From assembly GCA_964605705.1 (NCBI GenBank), contig CAZSDW010000002.1, positions 62,001 through 126,000 on the forward strand: a stretch of DNA of 64,000 bases, read 5' to 3'. The position numbers and the translations under genes were made by a program. How positions within the stretch are numbered: the first letter of the stretch is position 1; each line of letters begins with the position of its first letter. This DNA is from CAZSDW01 sp964605705. GTDB lineage: Bacteria; Fidelibacterota; UBA2242. Positions 51,947 through 61,211 of the stretch are shown piece after piece. The notes beneath the pieces were generated by a model. That model did no database searches and was not told the DNA's origin. It saw nothing but the letters and a program-made list of their open reading frames with translations.

Positions 51947-52741
51947 CTATTTTGGGGTGCTATCTGCTGAGCGAATTTCGTCCCAGAGTTGATCCATCTC
52001 CTCAAGTGTGGCATCTTTGAGTCTTTTATTTTTAGCCGATAATTTTTTCTCAATATATCGAAAGCGATCAACGAACTTTTTTGATGTCAGTGAGAGTGCT
52101 TCTTCCGGATTAATTTTCAGAAAGCGGGAGAGATTGACCAGCGAAAAAAGCAAGTCGCCGAATTCCAGTGAAATTGATTTTTTGTCAGAAAATTTTAAAG
52201 CACTCTTAAGCTCTTCTAATTCCTCATGAACCTTGTCCCAGACAGCATCAATCTTATCCCAGTCAAAACCAACCTGTGCCGCCCGTTCCTGAATCCTGCG
52301 AGCCAACAGGAGCGCCGGAAGTGTTTTGGGCAGTCCTTCCATCAGGGATTTGCGCCCCTCCTTGAGTTTGATCTCTTCCCAGTTTTGACCGATTTCCCGG
52401 ATGTCTTTGACGCTCACATTGCCGAACACATGCGGGTGGCGCCGTTCCAGTTTATCATTAATATTTTTCAGCGAATCCGTTAAGGTAAAAGTACCATTGT
52501 CAGCAGCGATGTCTGCCTGAAAGACAATATGCAGCAGGAGATCGCCCAGTTCTTCCTTGAGTTTTTTTTCATCTCCCTCGTGTATCGCTTCGATAGTTTC
52601 ATAAGCCTCTTCCATAAAGTAGGGGGTCAGGGAATTTGAGGTCTGCGCGCGATCCCACTCGCAGCCTGACGGACCGCGCAGCGTTTTCACAATTTTCAGT
52701 AACCTTTCGAATTCCCCGATGAGTGCTGATTTTTCCGCCAT
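51947..52741 (-). CDS. mazG: Nucleoside triphosphate pyrophosphohydrolase MazG
   Basis: MazG hydrolyses NTPs and dNTPs to monophosphates. The 264-residue product is the full-length two-domain form. The first domain has LRGPSGCEWDRAQTSNSLTPYFMEEAYETIEAI near 20-52 and ELGDLLLHIVFQADIA near 64-79 with the metal-binding Glu and Asp residues. The second has EELEELKSAL and LEFGDLLFSLVNLSRF near 190-215. It follows ybeY by 6 bases and is the last gene of its run. The 6S-like RNA lies just downstream. Confidence 0.93.
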   Translation of the reverse strand: MAEKSALIGEFERLLKIVKTLRGPSGCEWDRAQTSNSLTPYFMEEAYETIEAIHEGDEKKLKEELGDLLLHIVFQADIAADNGTFTLTDSLKNINDKLERRHPHVFGNVSVKDIREIGQNWEEIKLKEGRKSLMEGLPKTLPALLLARRIQERAAQVGFDWDKIDAVWDKVHEELEELKSALKFSDKKSISLEFGDLLFSLVNLSRFLKINPEEALSLTSKKFVDRFRYIEKKLSAKNKRLKDATLEEMDQLWDEIRSADSTPK

Positions 52742-52747
52742 ATACTG

Positions 52748-53200
52748 TCACTTATTTTCTATTGTTTGGAAGAGTTGCACTATTTTCAACTGCCTGATAT
52801 ATGCCTGTTCCAGCCGGTTCATTTCCTCTTTTTCCTCAATGGTCTGATCATCATATCCAACCAGATGAAGAAAACTATGGAGCAGTACCAGGATCAATTC
52901 CTGTTCGAAGCTGGTTTTAAAATTCCGGGCATTATCCCGGATACGGTCGATACTGATGTAAATTTCGCCTTCGATCGGCTGTTCGCTGTCATTCAGATTA
53001 AAACTGATCGTATCGGTGAGCACATCTTCATCGAAGAATTGCTTTTTTAATCGATTGACGGCGTCGTCATCTGTGACGATCAGCCGGACGTCTTCAAAAA
53101 CAACCTTTTCTCCGGTGGCAACTATCTCGAGAACAGTCTCAGTTGCCGGAGTTAATAATTGAATATCGGGATGAAGGTTGAAGATAGTGAGCTTCGACAT
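52748..53200 (-). CDS. ybeY: Endoribonuclease/rRNA maturation factor YbeY, variant zinc site
   Basis: YbeY takes part in 16S rRNA maturation and ribosome quality control. The 150-residue product has the family core LTDTISFNLND near 60 and the zinc motif region VLLHSFLHLVGYDDQ near 105-119. The usual motif is H-x3-H-x5-H (GYDH). Here the first two His are present but the third ligand is Asp (GYDD). Asp could still bind zinc, so loss of function is not certain. The start overlaps the stop of the 7TMR-HD gene by 1 base. Confidence 0.88.
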   Translation of the reverse strand: MSKLTIFNLHPDIQLLTPATETVLEIVATGEKVVFEDVRLIVTDDDAVNRLKKQFFDEDVLTDTISFNLNDSEQPIEGEIYISIDRIRDNARNFKTSFEQELILVLLHSFLHLVGYDDQTIEEKEEMNRLEQAYIRQLKIVQLFQTIENK

Positions 53201-55590
53201 CAGGAATTGGTTTTGACAGGCTTTGCTTTCACTGATTTTGTCGGAATCTCTTTATCCTGCCCGGGATATTCCACCCGTAAATGATGAATACTTTTCAGAA
53301 TGGGTAAAATTCCGGTATTTGTCTTAATGTCACCTTTGATTCTATTCAAATCAGCAAAGGTCAGCGGGCATTCATCCAGCTGTCCTTCCTGGAGCCGTTT
53401 GTCAATAATGGAATCAAGAATTTTTTCGATATTACCGAGTGTCGGTTTATCCAGCGATCGGACCGCGGCTTCAATCGTTTCACAGATCATCAGAATGGCG
53501 GTTTCCTTTGTCTGCGGTTTAGGTCCGGGGTAGCGGAAATCATTATCATTGATCATCGTCGAATCGCCTGCCTGTTCCTTGGCTTTCGAATAAAAATATT
53601 CGACACGGGTGGTGCCGTGATGGGTTGGAATAAAGTCGATAATTGCCTTAGGGAGTTTATATTCCTTAGCGAGCCGTAATCCCTCTTTGATATGATTAAT
53701 GATGATAATTGCACTGAGATTTGGTGTCAGATTATCATGTTTATTACTGTTAAATGCCTGATTCTCAATGAAATATTCGGGTTTTGTTATTTTTCCGATA
53801 TCATGATAATAGGCACCAACCCGAACCAGTAGCGCATTGGCACCGACTGCATCTGCGGCAGCCTCTGCCAAATTTCCCACGGTGACACAATGAGTGAAGG
53901 TTCCGGTCGCCTCTTTGGAGAGTGCCTTTAATAACGGATGATTGAAATCTGCCAGTTCCAGAAGGGTCAAATCGGTAGTAATGCCGAATAGCAGTTCCAG
54001 CAGGCTGACGATACCGTAAGCGAGAATGGGTGATAATATTGCATTTAGACCGGCATAAATCAGATTATCCGTCATTTCGGAAACCGTCGAGTATTTTAAT
54101 AACTCAGTTACGCCAATGCCGATCAGATATCCCAGTAGAATATAAATAATAGCCTGGAAAACCTGGCTGCGTTTGCGGAGTTTTCGCACCGAATAAATTG
54201 CAAATGAATTCACGAAAACAGACGTGATGATAAAATCCAGATTTCCCCGTAGTTGGGCACCGACCATTAGTGTTATTGTTGCGGCGCCGACAAATGCGAT
54301 TTTGCTGTCGAATAAAATCGTAAGAGTCATTGCAGCGATGGTAATCGGGATGGCAAATTCTGAAATATTAAGTTTATCCACAAAAACAGCAGTAAAAATA
54401 GACTGAATGATAATAATAATTCCAAGGAGGAGCACCATCTTCGGGTCCTGGAGAATCGACGGGCGGTAAGTCATAAGATAAGTGACAAAAAATGACAAAA
54501 TGATGACGATCAGAAGAATCTGTCCCCCGAATATTATCGGATCGCCTATGAGTGGTAAACTTGTTCGGATACCTCCGCGGATGTTTGCGCGACGGGCTCG
54601 TTCCTTAGACATGGAATCCAGTTTACGGAAAATCTCAGGAGTGATTTTGGTATTGGCATCGACAATCTTTTCGTTTTCGAGGACGATACCTTTACTGATC
54701 GGAACTTTGTTGATCGCATCGCGCTGGCGGGATTCAGTAATTTCTTTTTGATAAACCAAATTCGGTTTCAGAAACTGGATGATAATTTCGTAGCCTGTAT
54801 TGATAACTTTAGTATCCTGCTCCGGAAATTTCGCCTGCAGATTAAGTTTGGCATTTGTCCAGGCTTCTTCCAAGGTGAGCAACTGATCGAGGTTTTCGGT
54901 GAGTTCGTCGGATTCTTCCCTGATAATGATATTGTCACTGATAATATTACTCTTTGGAATATCCATGATCAGATGGGCATATAAATCACTCAGTAATTGT
55001 TTAAGGGGCGGGAAGAAGTTAACCGGTGAGGTTATATTTCCGTTGTTGCCGGTATTTAAAAGTAACTCATTATAGACAATTGAGTTTTTTTCAAATTTAT
55101 AGTGTTCCTGAATTTGAGAGAGAAGATTTTTATAGGAAATTGAATCCATCTGGGTCATTGATAAAATTTCGTCGTAGCGCTTGGAATACTTATAACGATC
55201 CAGCAGTCTCATGGAATCTTCAAATTTGGTCTTGGCGGTTCTGACTTTATCGATATCTTTAAAAAACGCTTCGAGATTGGCAAGTTCGGTGGACGGGATA
55301 TCATTATTCTGACGGAATACAAAGGGGATCTGTTTGAGCACTTCGTTTCGATCCTTGGTCAATTCCTGGACGGATTTAAGAATCGGAAAATCGAATGGCG
55401 CGATAATCGTTGAGCGGGTTATATCGTTGATTTTGTAATTATAGACGCTGTAGCGGTTTTTTGGGAAAAGCAGTGCGATTATCAGGATAATCAACGTTGT
55501 CCAGATAATCGTCCAGGTTTTGCGTCGCTTTGCTAATTGCGGATCAATTCGGTCGGGATCTTTTGTCGTCAGAAAACTTAAGTTGGTCAA
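53200..55590 (-). CDS. 7TMR-HD membrane phosphodiesterase (PgpH-like)
   Basis: The 796-residue membrane protein has one N-terminal helix (about 28-45), an extracellular 7TMR-HDED region (about 50-335), seven hydrophobic segments (about 345-540) and a cytoplasmic HD domain. The HD domain shows FTHCVTVGNLAEAAADAVG near 570, GAYYHDIGKITKPEYFIENQ near 595-614 and PTHHGTTRVEYF near 660. PgpH of Listeria, of the same design, hydrolyses cyclic di-AMP. A similar role here is inference because no cyclase is visible. It is followed by ybeY and mazG. The phoH gene that often joins this cluster is absent. Confidence 0.88.
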   Translation of the reverse strand: MTNLSFLTTKDPDRIDPQLAKRRKTWTIIWTTLIILIIALLFPKNRYSVYNYKINDITRSTIIAPFDFPILKSVQELTKDRNEVLKQIPFVFRQNNDIPSTELANLEAFFKDIDKVRTAKTKFEDSMRLLDRYKYSKRYDEILSMTQMDSISYKNLLSQIQEHYKFEKNSIVYNELLLNTGNNGNITSPVNFFPPLKQLLSDLYAHLIMDIPKSNIISDNIIIREESDELTENLDQLLTLEEAWTNAKLNLQAKFPEQDTKVINTGYEIIIQFLKPNLVYQKEITESRQRDAINKVPISKGIVLENEKIVDANTKITPEIFRKLDSMSKERARRANIRGGIRTSLPLIGDPIIFGGQILLIVIILSFFVTYLMTYRPSILQDPKMVLLLGIIIIIQSIFTAVFVDKLNISEFAIPITIAAMTLTILFDSKIAFVGAATITLMVGAQLRGNLDFIITSVFVNSFAIYSVRKLRKRSQVFQAIIYILLGYLIGIGVTELLKYSTVSEMTDNLIYAGLNAILSPILAYGIVSLLELLFGITTDLTLLELADFNHPLLKALSKEATGTFTHCVTVGNLAEAAADAVGANALLVRVGAYYHDIGKITKPEYFIENQAFNSNKHDNLTPNLSAIIIINHIKEGLRLAKEYKLPKAIIDFIPTHHGTTRVEYFYSKAKEQAGDSTMINDNDFRYPGPKPQTKETAILMICETIEAAVRSLDKPTLGNIEKILDSIIDKRLQEGQLDECPLTFADLNRIKGDIKTNTGILPILKSIHHLRVEYPGQDKEIPTKSVKAKPVKTNS

Positions 55591-55609
55591 GGATTCTCAC
55601 TCCATTTTT

Positions 55610-56602
55610 TTACCAGATGATGGCTGCCGATGCCCAGGTAAATCCGGATCCAAATGCTGCGAGGATCAGTTTATCTCCTCTTTTAAATCTACCTTCGGCT
55701 CGAGCGTCAGCCATTGCCAGGGGAATCGATGCAGCAGTCGTATTCCCGTATCGATGTATATTACTATAAACTTTTTCAGAAGGCAACTCAAGTCTTTTCG
55801 TAATTGCCTCGGTGATTCTCATATTTGCCTGATGGGGGATAACTAGAGTGATATCTTCCTTCGTCCAATTGTTCGCCGCTAGAGCGACTTTAACAACTTC
55901 CGGAAAGCGGGTAATCGCATGTTTGAATACCTGTCTGCCATTCATTTTAGGATATTGGCGATTTTCATCGAGCATCTCTTTTGAAATTCGCGGTGATGCG
56001 TAACCAACCGGTGCTTCCACCCATAAATCATCGGCATGGATACCGTCGGCAAATAGATGTGTGGATACTATTTCGCTTTCATCGTCGGATCGACTGATAA
56101 TTGCAGCACCGGCACCATCGCCAAACAGAACCGCTACATCCCGTCCTTCGGTGGACAGGTTGAGTCCTACGGATTGAACTTCAACTCCGACGAGTAAAAT
56201 ATTCTGATACTGTCCGGTTTTAATAAATTGGTCTGCGATTGACAAGCCATATACAAACCCCGAGCATTGTACACGAATGTCTAGGGTCGGAACAGGAGTC
56301 AGTTCTAACAGTGCCTGTAAATAACTGCTGCTACCCGGAGCTTGGTGTTCAGGTGTTGTTGTAGCGACAATGATAAAGTCGATATCTTCTTTTTGAATAC
56401 CAGCATCCTGAATAGCATCCAGGCAGGCTGGCAGGGCTAATTCAGCAGATCCACAGGGCTGAGTTACGAAACGTCGTTCTTGGATTCCGGTGCGCTCAAG
56501 AATCCACTCGTTGCTGGTATCCATCATTTTTTCGAGATCAAAATTGCTGATGATGTTCTCGGGAACACTTTTACCCAATCCGGATATTTTTACTCGATAC
56601 AT
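55610..56602 (-). CDS. fabH: Beta-ketoacyl-ACP synthase III
   Basis: FabH starts fatty acid chains by condensing acetyl-CoA (or branched primers) with malonyl-ACP. The 330-residue product has the catalytic triad: Cys in RVQCSGFVYGL near 112, His in VIPHQANMRI near 257 and Asn in HRYGNTTAASIP near 287. NEWILERTGIQERR near 32-45 and the final AAFGSGFTWASAAI are also typical. A GGAGGGG site precedes the ATG. It stands 21 bases after recJ and 20 bases before the 7TMR-HD gene, without plsX nearby. Confidence 0.94.
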   Translation of the reverse strand: MYRVKISGLGKSVPENIISNFDLEKMMDTSNEWILERTGIQERRFVTQPCGSAELALPACLDAIQDAGIQKEDIDFIIVATTTPEHQAPGSSSYLQALLELTPVPTLDIRVQCSGFVYGLSIADQFIKTGQYQNILLVGVEVQSVGLNLSTEGRDVAVLFGDGAGAAIISRSDDESEIVSTHLFADGIHADDLWVEAPVGYASPRISKEMLDENRQYPKMNGRQVFKHAITRFPEVVKVALAANNWTKEDITLVIPHQANMRITEAITKRLELPSEKVYSNIHRYGNTTAASIPLAMADARAEGRFKRGDKLILAAFGSGFTWASAAIIW

Positions 56603-56623
56603 ATTTGCACCCCTCCAATTAAG

Positions 56624-58336
56624 CTAATATAAACCATTCGAATAATGAATATCTTTAATATTTAATTGAATATCTTTAACACCGTTCCATTCATTTTCTT
56701 CAATGACAAATGCCAAATCCAGGGGACGATTACTGATCAGCATTTCGTACAATGTGCCCAGCTTCCAACCGATCGCACTGATGACTGTTTTGTCTTTACT
56801 GGCTTTGAATTTCAAATGGTTTTCGCCGACGATTCGGGGCATCCCCGTAATATTGATATGACGAGCAACAAAGACCGGGCGCATATTTCCCGGACCGAAG
56901 GGAGCCAGTTTTTTCAGATGGTTTATTAAATTCCGGGAAATTTCTGTGAATTCTATCTCACATTCGATGGACATTCTAGGCTGAAGCATCTCATCGGTAA
57001 TCAGCTTTTCGGAGATTCTTTTGAGTTGCTGCTGAAATTTTGGCAGATTCTCTTTACTGATCGTAAGACCGGCAGCCATTTTATGCCCACCGAAATTATC
57101 CAGCAGATCGGCACATTCGGTAAATGCATTATAGAGATCAAAGTCGGGAATACTGCGGGCGGAGCCTTTGCCGATGTCGTTTTGAAAAGAGATCATGACA
57201 ACGGGGCGGTTGTAAATTTCTTTTAATTTTGAAGCCACGATTCCAATGACGCCCTGATGCCAGTTTTCACCGGAAAGGATGAAAATTTTATCTTTATAAA
57301 TGTCGTGTGTAGCGTTCAGCTGTAAAATTGCCTGATCAATGGTTTTCTTTTCGATATTCTGCCGGTCGCGGTTTTCACGTTCGAGTAGTGAAGCAAGTTC
57401 GCGGGCTTCGCGCTGATTGAAAGAACTCAGTAATTTTACCGCCCGGCTTGCCTGACCCAGACGACCGGCGGCATTTATTCGGGGTGCCAAACCAAATACA
57501 ATATTAACAACATTCAGGACTTTACTGGTAAATCCCGCCACTTTGAGCAACGAATTAACGCCGATCTTATTGGTCCGATTCAGATACTCCAGTCCTTTAG
57601 ATACCAGGATCCGATTTTCATCCAGAATCGGGACGATATCCGCGGCGGTTCCGATCGCTACAAGGTCGAGATGTTTGTACAATTTTTCGATAGGGATATT
57701 ATTTTTCTGAGAAAAACCCTGCAACATTTTGAAAGCCACACCGACACCACTCAGCTCCTTGAAGGGATAGCTGTCATCTTCACGCTTTGGATTTAAAATC
57801 GCAAGGGCTTTTGGCAGTGTTTCAGCCGGTTCATGGTGATCGGTCACAATCATATCGAGACCATTGGCATTCACATAATCAATTTCATCGATGGCGTTAA
57901 TTCCGCAATCACAACTAATGATGAGGTTGGCACCATTTTCAATGGCGACATCAATTCCGTTCTTCGAAAGTCCGTAGCCATCTTTTTCACGATCAGGAAT
58001 ATAATAAAAAGTATTGAGTCCGATTTCATACAGAAACAGGTAGAGTAACGATGTGGCGGTTATTCCGTCAACGTCGTAATCGCCGTAGATCATGACTTTT
58101 TCTTTGTTCATCAGAGCCGTCTGGATTCGCTCGACCGCTTTATCCATATCCTTGAGTATAAATGGATCATATAAATCCTGGAGGGTAGGATTGAAAAACT
58201 GCTCGATCTGTTCCAGATTGGTAAATCCGCGATTGTATAAGACAGTGGCAATCGAGATTGGAAGCGCTTTTACCTTCGCGATCTCAGTCACTTTTGAGAG
58301 AGAATATTCTTTAAAAATCCATTCAAATTTCATCAT
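56624..58336 (-). CDS. recJ: Single-stranded-DNA-specific exonuclease RecJ
   Basis: RecJ is a 5'-3' exonuclease for single-stranded DNA in recombination and repair. The 570-residue product has the DHH motifs YGDYDVDGITATSLLYL near 81 and IVTDHHEPAETLP near 155. The DHHA1 part has SGENWHQGVIGIVASKLKE near 348 and GKGSARSIPDFDLYNAF near 380 with GGHKMAAGLTI near 410. An OB-fold follows at the C-terminus. Length is typical. It starts 14 bases after RNase P RNA. Confidence 0.94.
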   Translation of the reverse strand: MMKFEWIFKEYSLSKVTEIAKVKALPISIATVLYNRGFTNLEQIEQFFNPTLQDLYDPFILKDMDKAVERIQTALMNKEKVMIYGDYDVDGITATSLLYLFLYEIGLNTFYYIPDREKDGYGLSKNGIDVAIENGANLIISCDCGINAIDEIDYVNANGLDMIVTDHHEPAETLPKALAILNPKREDDSYPFKELSGVGVAFKMLQGFSQKNNIPIEKLYKHLDLVAIGTAADIVPILDENRILVSKGLEYLNRTNKIGVNSLLKVAGFTSKVLNVVNIVFGLAPRINAAGRLGQASRAVKLLSSFNQREARELASLLERENRDRQNIEKKTIDQAILQLNATHDIYKDKIFILSGENWHQGVIGIVASKLKEIYNRPVVMISFQNDIGKGSARSIPDFDLYNAFTECADLLDNFGGHKMAAGLTISKENLPKFQQQLKRISEKLITDEMLQPRMSIECEIEFTEISRNLINHLKKLAPFGPGNMRPVFVARHINITGMPRIVGENHLKFKASKDKTVISAIGWKLGTLYEMLISNRPLDLAFVIEENEWNGVKDIQLNIKDIHYSNGLY

Positions 58337-58349
58337 TAAAAAAATAGCT

Positions 58350-58731
58350 GAAGTTGGTCGATAAGCCGAATTCTGTACCCCGCCGCAGCGGGATGGCAGT
58401 CATTTATCTATCCACGACTTTACAGCCGGGATTAAGCGATCTACCCGAGAACTTAACGGAACGGGCGATTCCAATTCTCTGCTTGATCTTGCTCCAGGTG
58501 GGGTTTACCCGGCTCCCGGTCTCGCGACCCGGACGGTGCGCTCTTACTTTAATCCCGCTTAATTGCAGGACGCACCATTTCACCCTTGACCACCGAAGGT
58601 GGACGGTATCGTTTCTGTGGCACTTTCCTTCTTCCGAATAATCGGAAGACTCCGTGTTACGGAGCACCCTGCCCTGCGGAGTTCGGACTTTCCTCCCCGA
58701 TAAGGATCGGGGCGACTGCCTGACCAACTTC
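58350..58731 (-). ncRNA. rnpB: RNase P RNA (bacterial type A)
   Basis: The catalytic RNA of RNase P matures tRNA 5' ends. The ends GAAGTTGGTC and GACCAACTTC form the P1 stem. Conserved blocks follow on the minus strand: GGCAGTCGCC, GAGGAAAGTCCGAACTCC, GGGCAGGGTGC, the AGAAACGATACCG-type loop, and near the 3' end AGAATTCGGCTTA. About 382 bases suit a type A molecule. The 5' end lies inside the stop codon of the zinc-ribbon gene, and recJ starts 14 bases after the 3' end. Confidence 0.95.
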
Positions 58732-59530
58732 AGATTAATTCCTCCTCAATATCGGATCGAATTTCACTGGCGTCTGAATCCCAGTAAAGCAGACGACCGC
58801 AAAATTCACAACGGTTTAAAGAAGATCCAGATCGAATTTCAACAATTTTTTGCGGGGGTACAATTTTATGACAACCTCCGCAAGAAACCTGAGCGGGAAT
58901 ATATTCAATATTTCCCTTTTTATCTAATTTTTCATCAAATATCTGATTAATCGGGACGATGGCAACACCGTCTTTCGCTCTGCTGATCCGATCATATTCA
59001 CGGATATAACGCAGTGAAATCAACTTATGGACCTTTTCGCGTTCTGCTAATAATTTATTTTGGACGGCGTTGGTTTGCTGATTGGTTTTTTCCAGCTGTT
59101 CCCGGCGGGTTTTAATGTCACTTGATTTATCGATAAGAGTCAGGTCTTTACTTTTAATAGATTCTTTCAAACTTTCAAGTTCTTCGTTTAATTCAAGAAT
59201 CTTATATTCCGCGGCATCAATTTTCTGGCGAACCGAGTCGATCTCTGTCGTCAAAGCATCATATTCTTTATTGGAGGTGACCAGGTATAATTGATCCTGA
59301 TATCGTTTTAGATGTTCTTTATTATCTTCAATATCGGCTTGGAGATTCTTTTCCTGGAGAACGATTTCCTTTTCACGATTCCGGTCTCTTTCCAGCTCTT
59401 TCTCGAGAGTATCAATATTTTTCTTTAAAGTATTCACGACCTGAGGCAAATCACCCTTCATCTGATTGATCTCAAGCAGCTTGTTATCAATTTTCTGTAG
59501 CTTTACCAGATATTCTAACTCTTTGAGCAT
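58730..59530 (-). CDS. Coiled-coil protein with C-terminal C4 zinc ribbon
   Basis: The ATG at 59530 with GGAGG upstream gives 266 residues. Residues 1-170 are almost all heptad-rich coiled coil, beginning MLKELEYLVKLQKIDNKLLEINQMKGDLP. The C-terminal domain (about 205-245) has a C4 zinc ribbon, CGGCHKIVPPQKIVEIRSGS followed by RCEFCGRLLYW. This layout defines the CdsZ/DUF164 family of ribosome- or nucleic-acid-associated proteins of unclear role. The stop codon overlaps the 5' end of rnpB. Confidence 0.82.
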   Translation of the reverse strand: MLKELEYLVKLQKIDNKLLEINQMKGDLPQVVNTLKKNIDTLEKELERDRNREKEIVLQEKNLQADIEDNKEHLKRYQDQLYLVTSNKEYDALTTEIDSVRQKIDAAEYKILELNEELESLKESIKSKDLTLIDKSSDIKTRREQLEKTNQQTNAVQNKLLAEREKVHKLISLRYIREYDRISRAKDGVAIVPINQIFDEKLDKKGNIEYIPAQVSCGGCHKIVPPQKIVEIRSGSSLNRCEFCGRLLYWDSDASEIRSDIEEELI

Positions 59531-59637
59531 TGGACCTCCGTTCTCTTTAAAATGAAAATTGCACCGTAATCGGTGCAATTTATATTTTTATATATGTGTT
59601 GTACGTTTATTGACGCTTTCAAGACCTAACCTTCCTG

Positions 59638-59711
59638 TGGGCGATATCCGATTTGAACGGATGACCTTCCCGATGTGAACGGGACGCTCTGACCAACTGA
59701 GCTAATCGCCC
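59638..59711 (-). tRNA. tRNA-Val (anticodon CAC)
   Basis: The 74-base gene folds well. It has acceptor GGGCGAT/ATCGCCC with discriminator A, a D-arm with GCTC...GAGC, an anticodon stem TCCCG/CGGGA with loop TTCACAT (anticodon CAC), and a T-arm TTCAAAT. The CCA end is not encoded (CAGG follows), unlike the tRNA-Gly gene. The gap 59579-59637 shows nothing else. Confidence 0.93.
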
Positions 59712-59813
59712 CGTGATCCTTGTGAAGAAAAAGCGTGAAAATTTATCTAAAAAATGGCATTAAATCAACAGGATTCATTACTAATGTTGAATATAAATTT
59801 GTCGAATTTGACT

Positions 59814-61211
59814 TTATCGTCGGAAAAATGTCTTAAGAATATTTGGAGTATAGATAATTAATGAGATAAATAATCCTAAAAAGAATGGTTGAATATTAAA
59901 GGGATATTCAGGTGTTGTCAGATTGCCCCGGGTAATTCCGATAATTAACCAGATTGCGGTTCCTCCAAAAGTTGATATCATTGAAGTAACCGTCGCGTGT
60001 TTTGATGCCTTCAATTTTTGAAAAAATACTGAAACAAGTGGAAGCAGAAGACTTGGAATAATCAATGATCCCATAAAATACCAGATTTTGACAACCGATG
60101 GCACCAGCGACAGGAGGATAACAGAAAAGACCAATGTCAATCCCAAACCGACCTGGGTGGCGATGGTCACATCAGTATTTTTCCTGATGCGCCAGACAAT
60201 ATCTCTGCCGAAGCTGACCGCAGCCAGGAAGGAATTTGAATCAAGCGTGGACATGATTGTTGCTAGTAAAGCGATAAAAAATAATCCGCTGAGGATAGGT
60301 GGGAGAATCTGTTCGCCCAGGAGCGGGAATGCCATTAAACCGGGGATGTCTTTGAAAATTGCGCGGGCATATAATCCGGCAGTTGTGGTAAAAAAATCAA
60401 ATGTAATCCAGAAGCCCACTGAAATAATGATTCCGTTACGGGCTGTTTTAGGAGTCTTAGCCGCATAACAGCGTTGGTAAAATCCCGGATCGACAAAAGT
60501 CCACAGCGCTATGAAAAACCAGACAAAAATGTATTGAAAATTCTGACCGCCGCTCAATTGCAGGTGTGCCCGGGGTAGGTTCTCTCTCAGAAAAGTGATT
60601 CCGCCGAACCGGCTGACCAGGGTAACAACCAGAATGGCGAATCCGATGAACATCAGGATAAACTGAACGATGTCGGTTTTAACGACCGAATTAAATCCAC
60701 CGAAAAAGACATACACTGTCGAGAAGATTATTCCGACTAATACACCGATCCAGAGCTGAATACTGAAAATCGAGCTGAGTATTATGCTGATCATCAAAAG
60801 ATAGGAGGCAGGGGAGACCAGTAAAAAAATTAAAATACTGCCAATCAATCCTGCGGTTCGACCGAAATTATTATACAGTTGATCGGGAATAGTAAAGAGG
60901 TTTGTTCTGCGAATTTTCGGGGCAACAAAAACAGCAAACAGGATGGCGAAGAGATAATAGGGCAATGCCTGAGTCACCCAATTCAGTAATCCATAACGAT
61001 ACGTGAATTCCCCGATACCCAGAATGCCACCATACCAGGTTGACACCAGTGTTGCTGTGAATGCGGGTAGGGATAATTTTCGCCCTGCTAAAAGAAAATT
61101 TTCAGGATTATCACGCTGCTGCCGGGAAGACCGCAATCCGATGATTAGAATTGCTGCCAGGTAGATCAGGATCAGGAGTTTATCAATTGGCGCGAGGTGT
61201 ACAGGATTCAT
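59814..61211 (-). CDS. Sodium:solute symporter family protein
   Basis: The 465-residue protein has twelve to thirteen hydrophobic segments and SSS-family signatures. These include FLLAGRKLSLPAFTATLVSTWYGGILGIGE near 38-67, a Gly-rich IFSTVYVFFGGFNSVVKTDIVQFILMFIG near 163-190 and ATIMSTLDSNSFLAAVSFGRDI near 315. Its start overlaps the stop of the thiamine pyrophosphokinase gene by 4 bases. Substrate is not determined by these motifs. The overlap suggests thiamine or a thiamine precursor. Confidence 0.85.
   Translation of the reverse strand: MNPVHLAPIDKLLILIYLAAILIIGLRSSRQQRDNPENFLLAGRKLSLPAFTATLVSTWYGGILGIGEFTYRYGLLNWVTQALPYYLFAILFAVFVAPKIRRTNLFTIPDQLYNNFGRTAGLIGSILIFLLVSPASYLLMISIILSSIFSIQLWIGVLVGIIFSTVYVFFGGFNSVVKTDIVQFILMFIGFAILVVTLVSRFGGITFLRENLPRAHLQLSGGQNFQYIFVWFFIALWTFVDPGFYQRCYAAKTPKTARNGIIISVGFWITFDFFTTTAGLYARAIFKDIPGLMAFPLLGEQILPPILSGLFFIALLATIMSTLDSNSFLAAVSFGRDIVWRIRKNTDVTIATQVGLGLTLVFSVILLSLVPSVVKIWYFMGSLIIPSLLLPLVSVFFQKLKASKHATVTSMISTFGGTAIWLIIGITRGNLTTPEYPFNIQPFFLGLFISLIIYTPNILKTFFRR

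Noticed and set aside
59579..59637. AACCTTCC near the tRNA-Val gene as a fifth copy of the palindrome family
   Set aside because: Only one half of the core is present and there is no matching AAGG arm at the expected distance.
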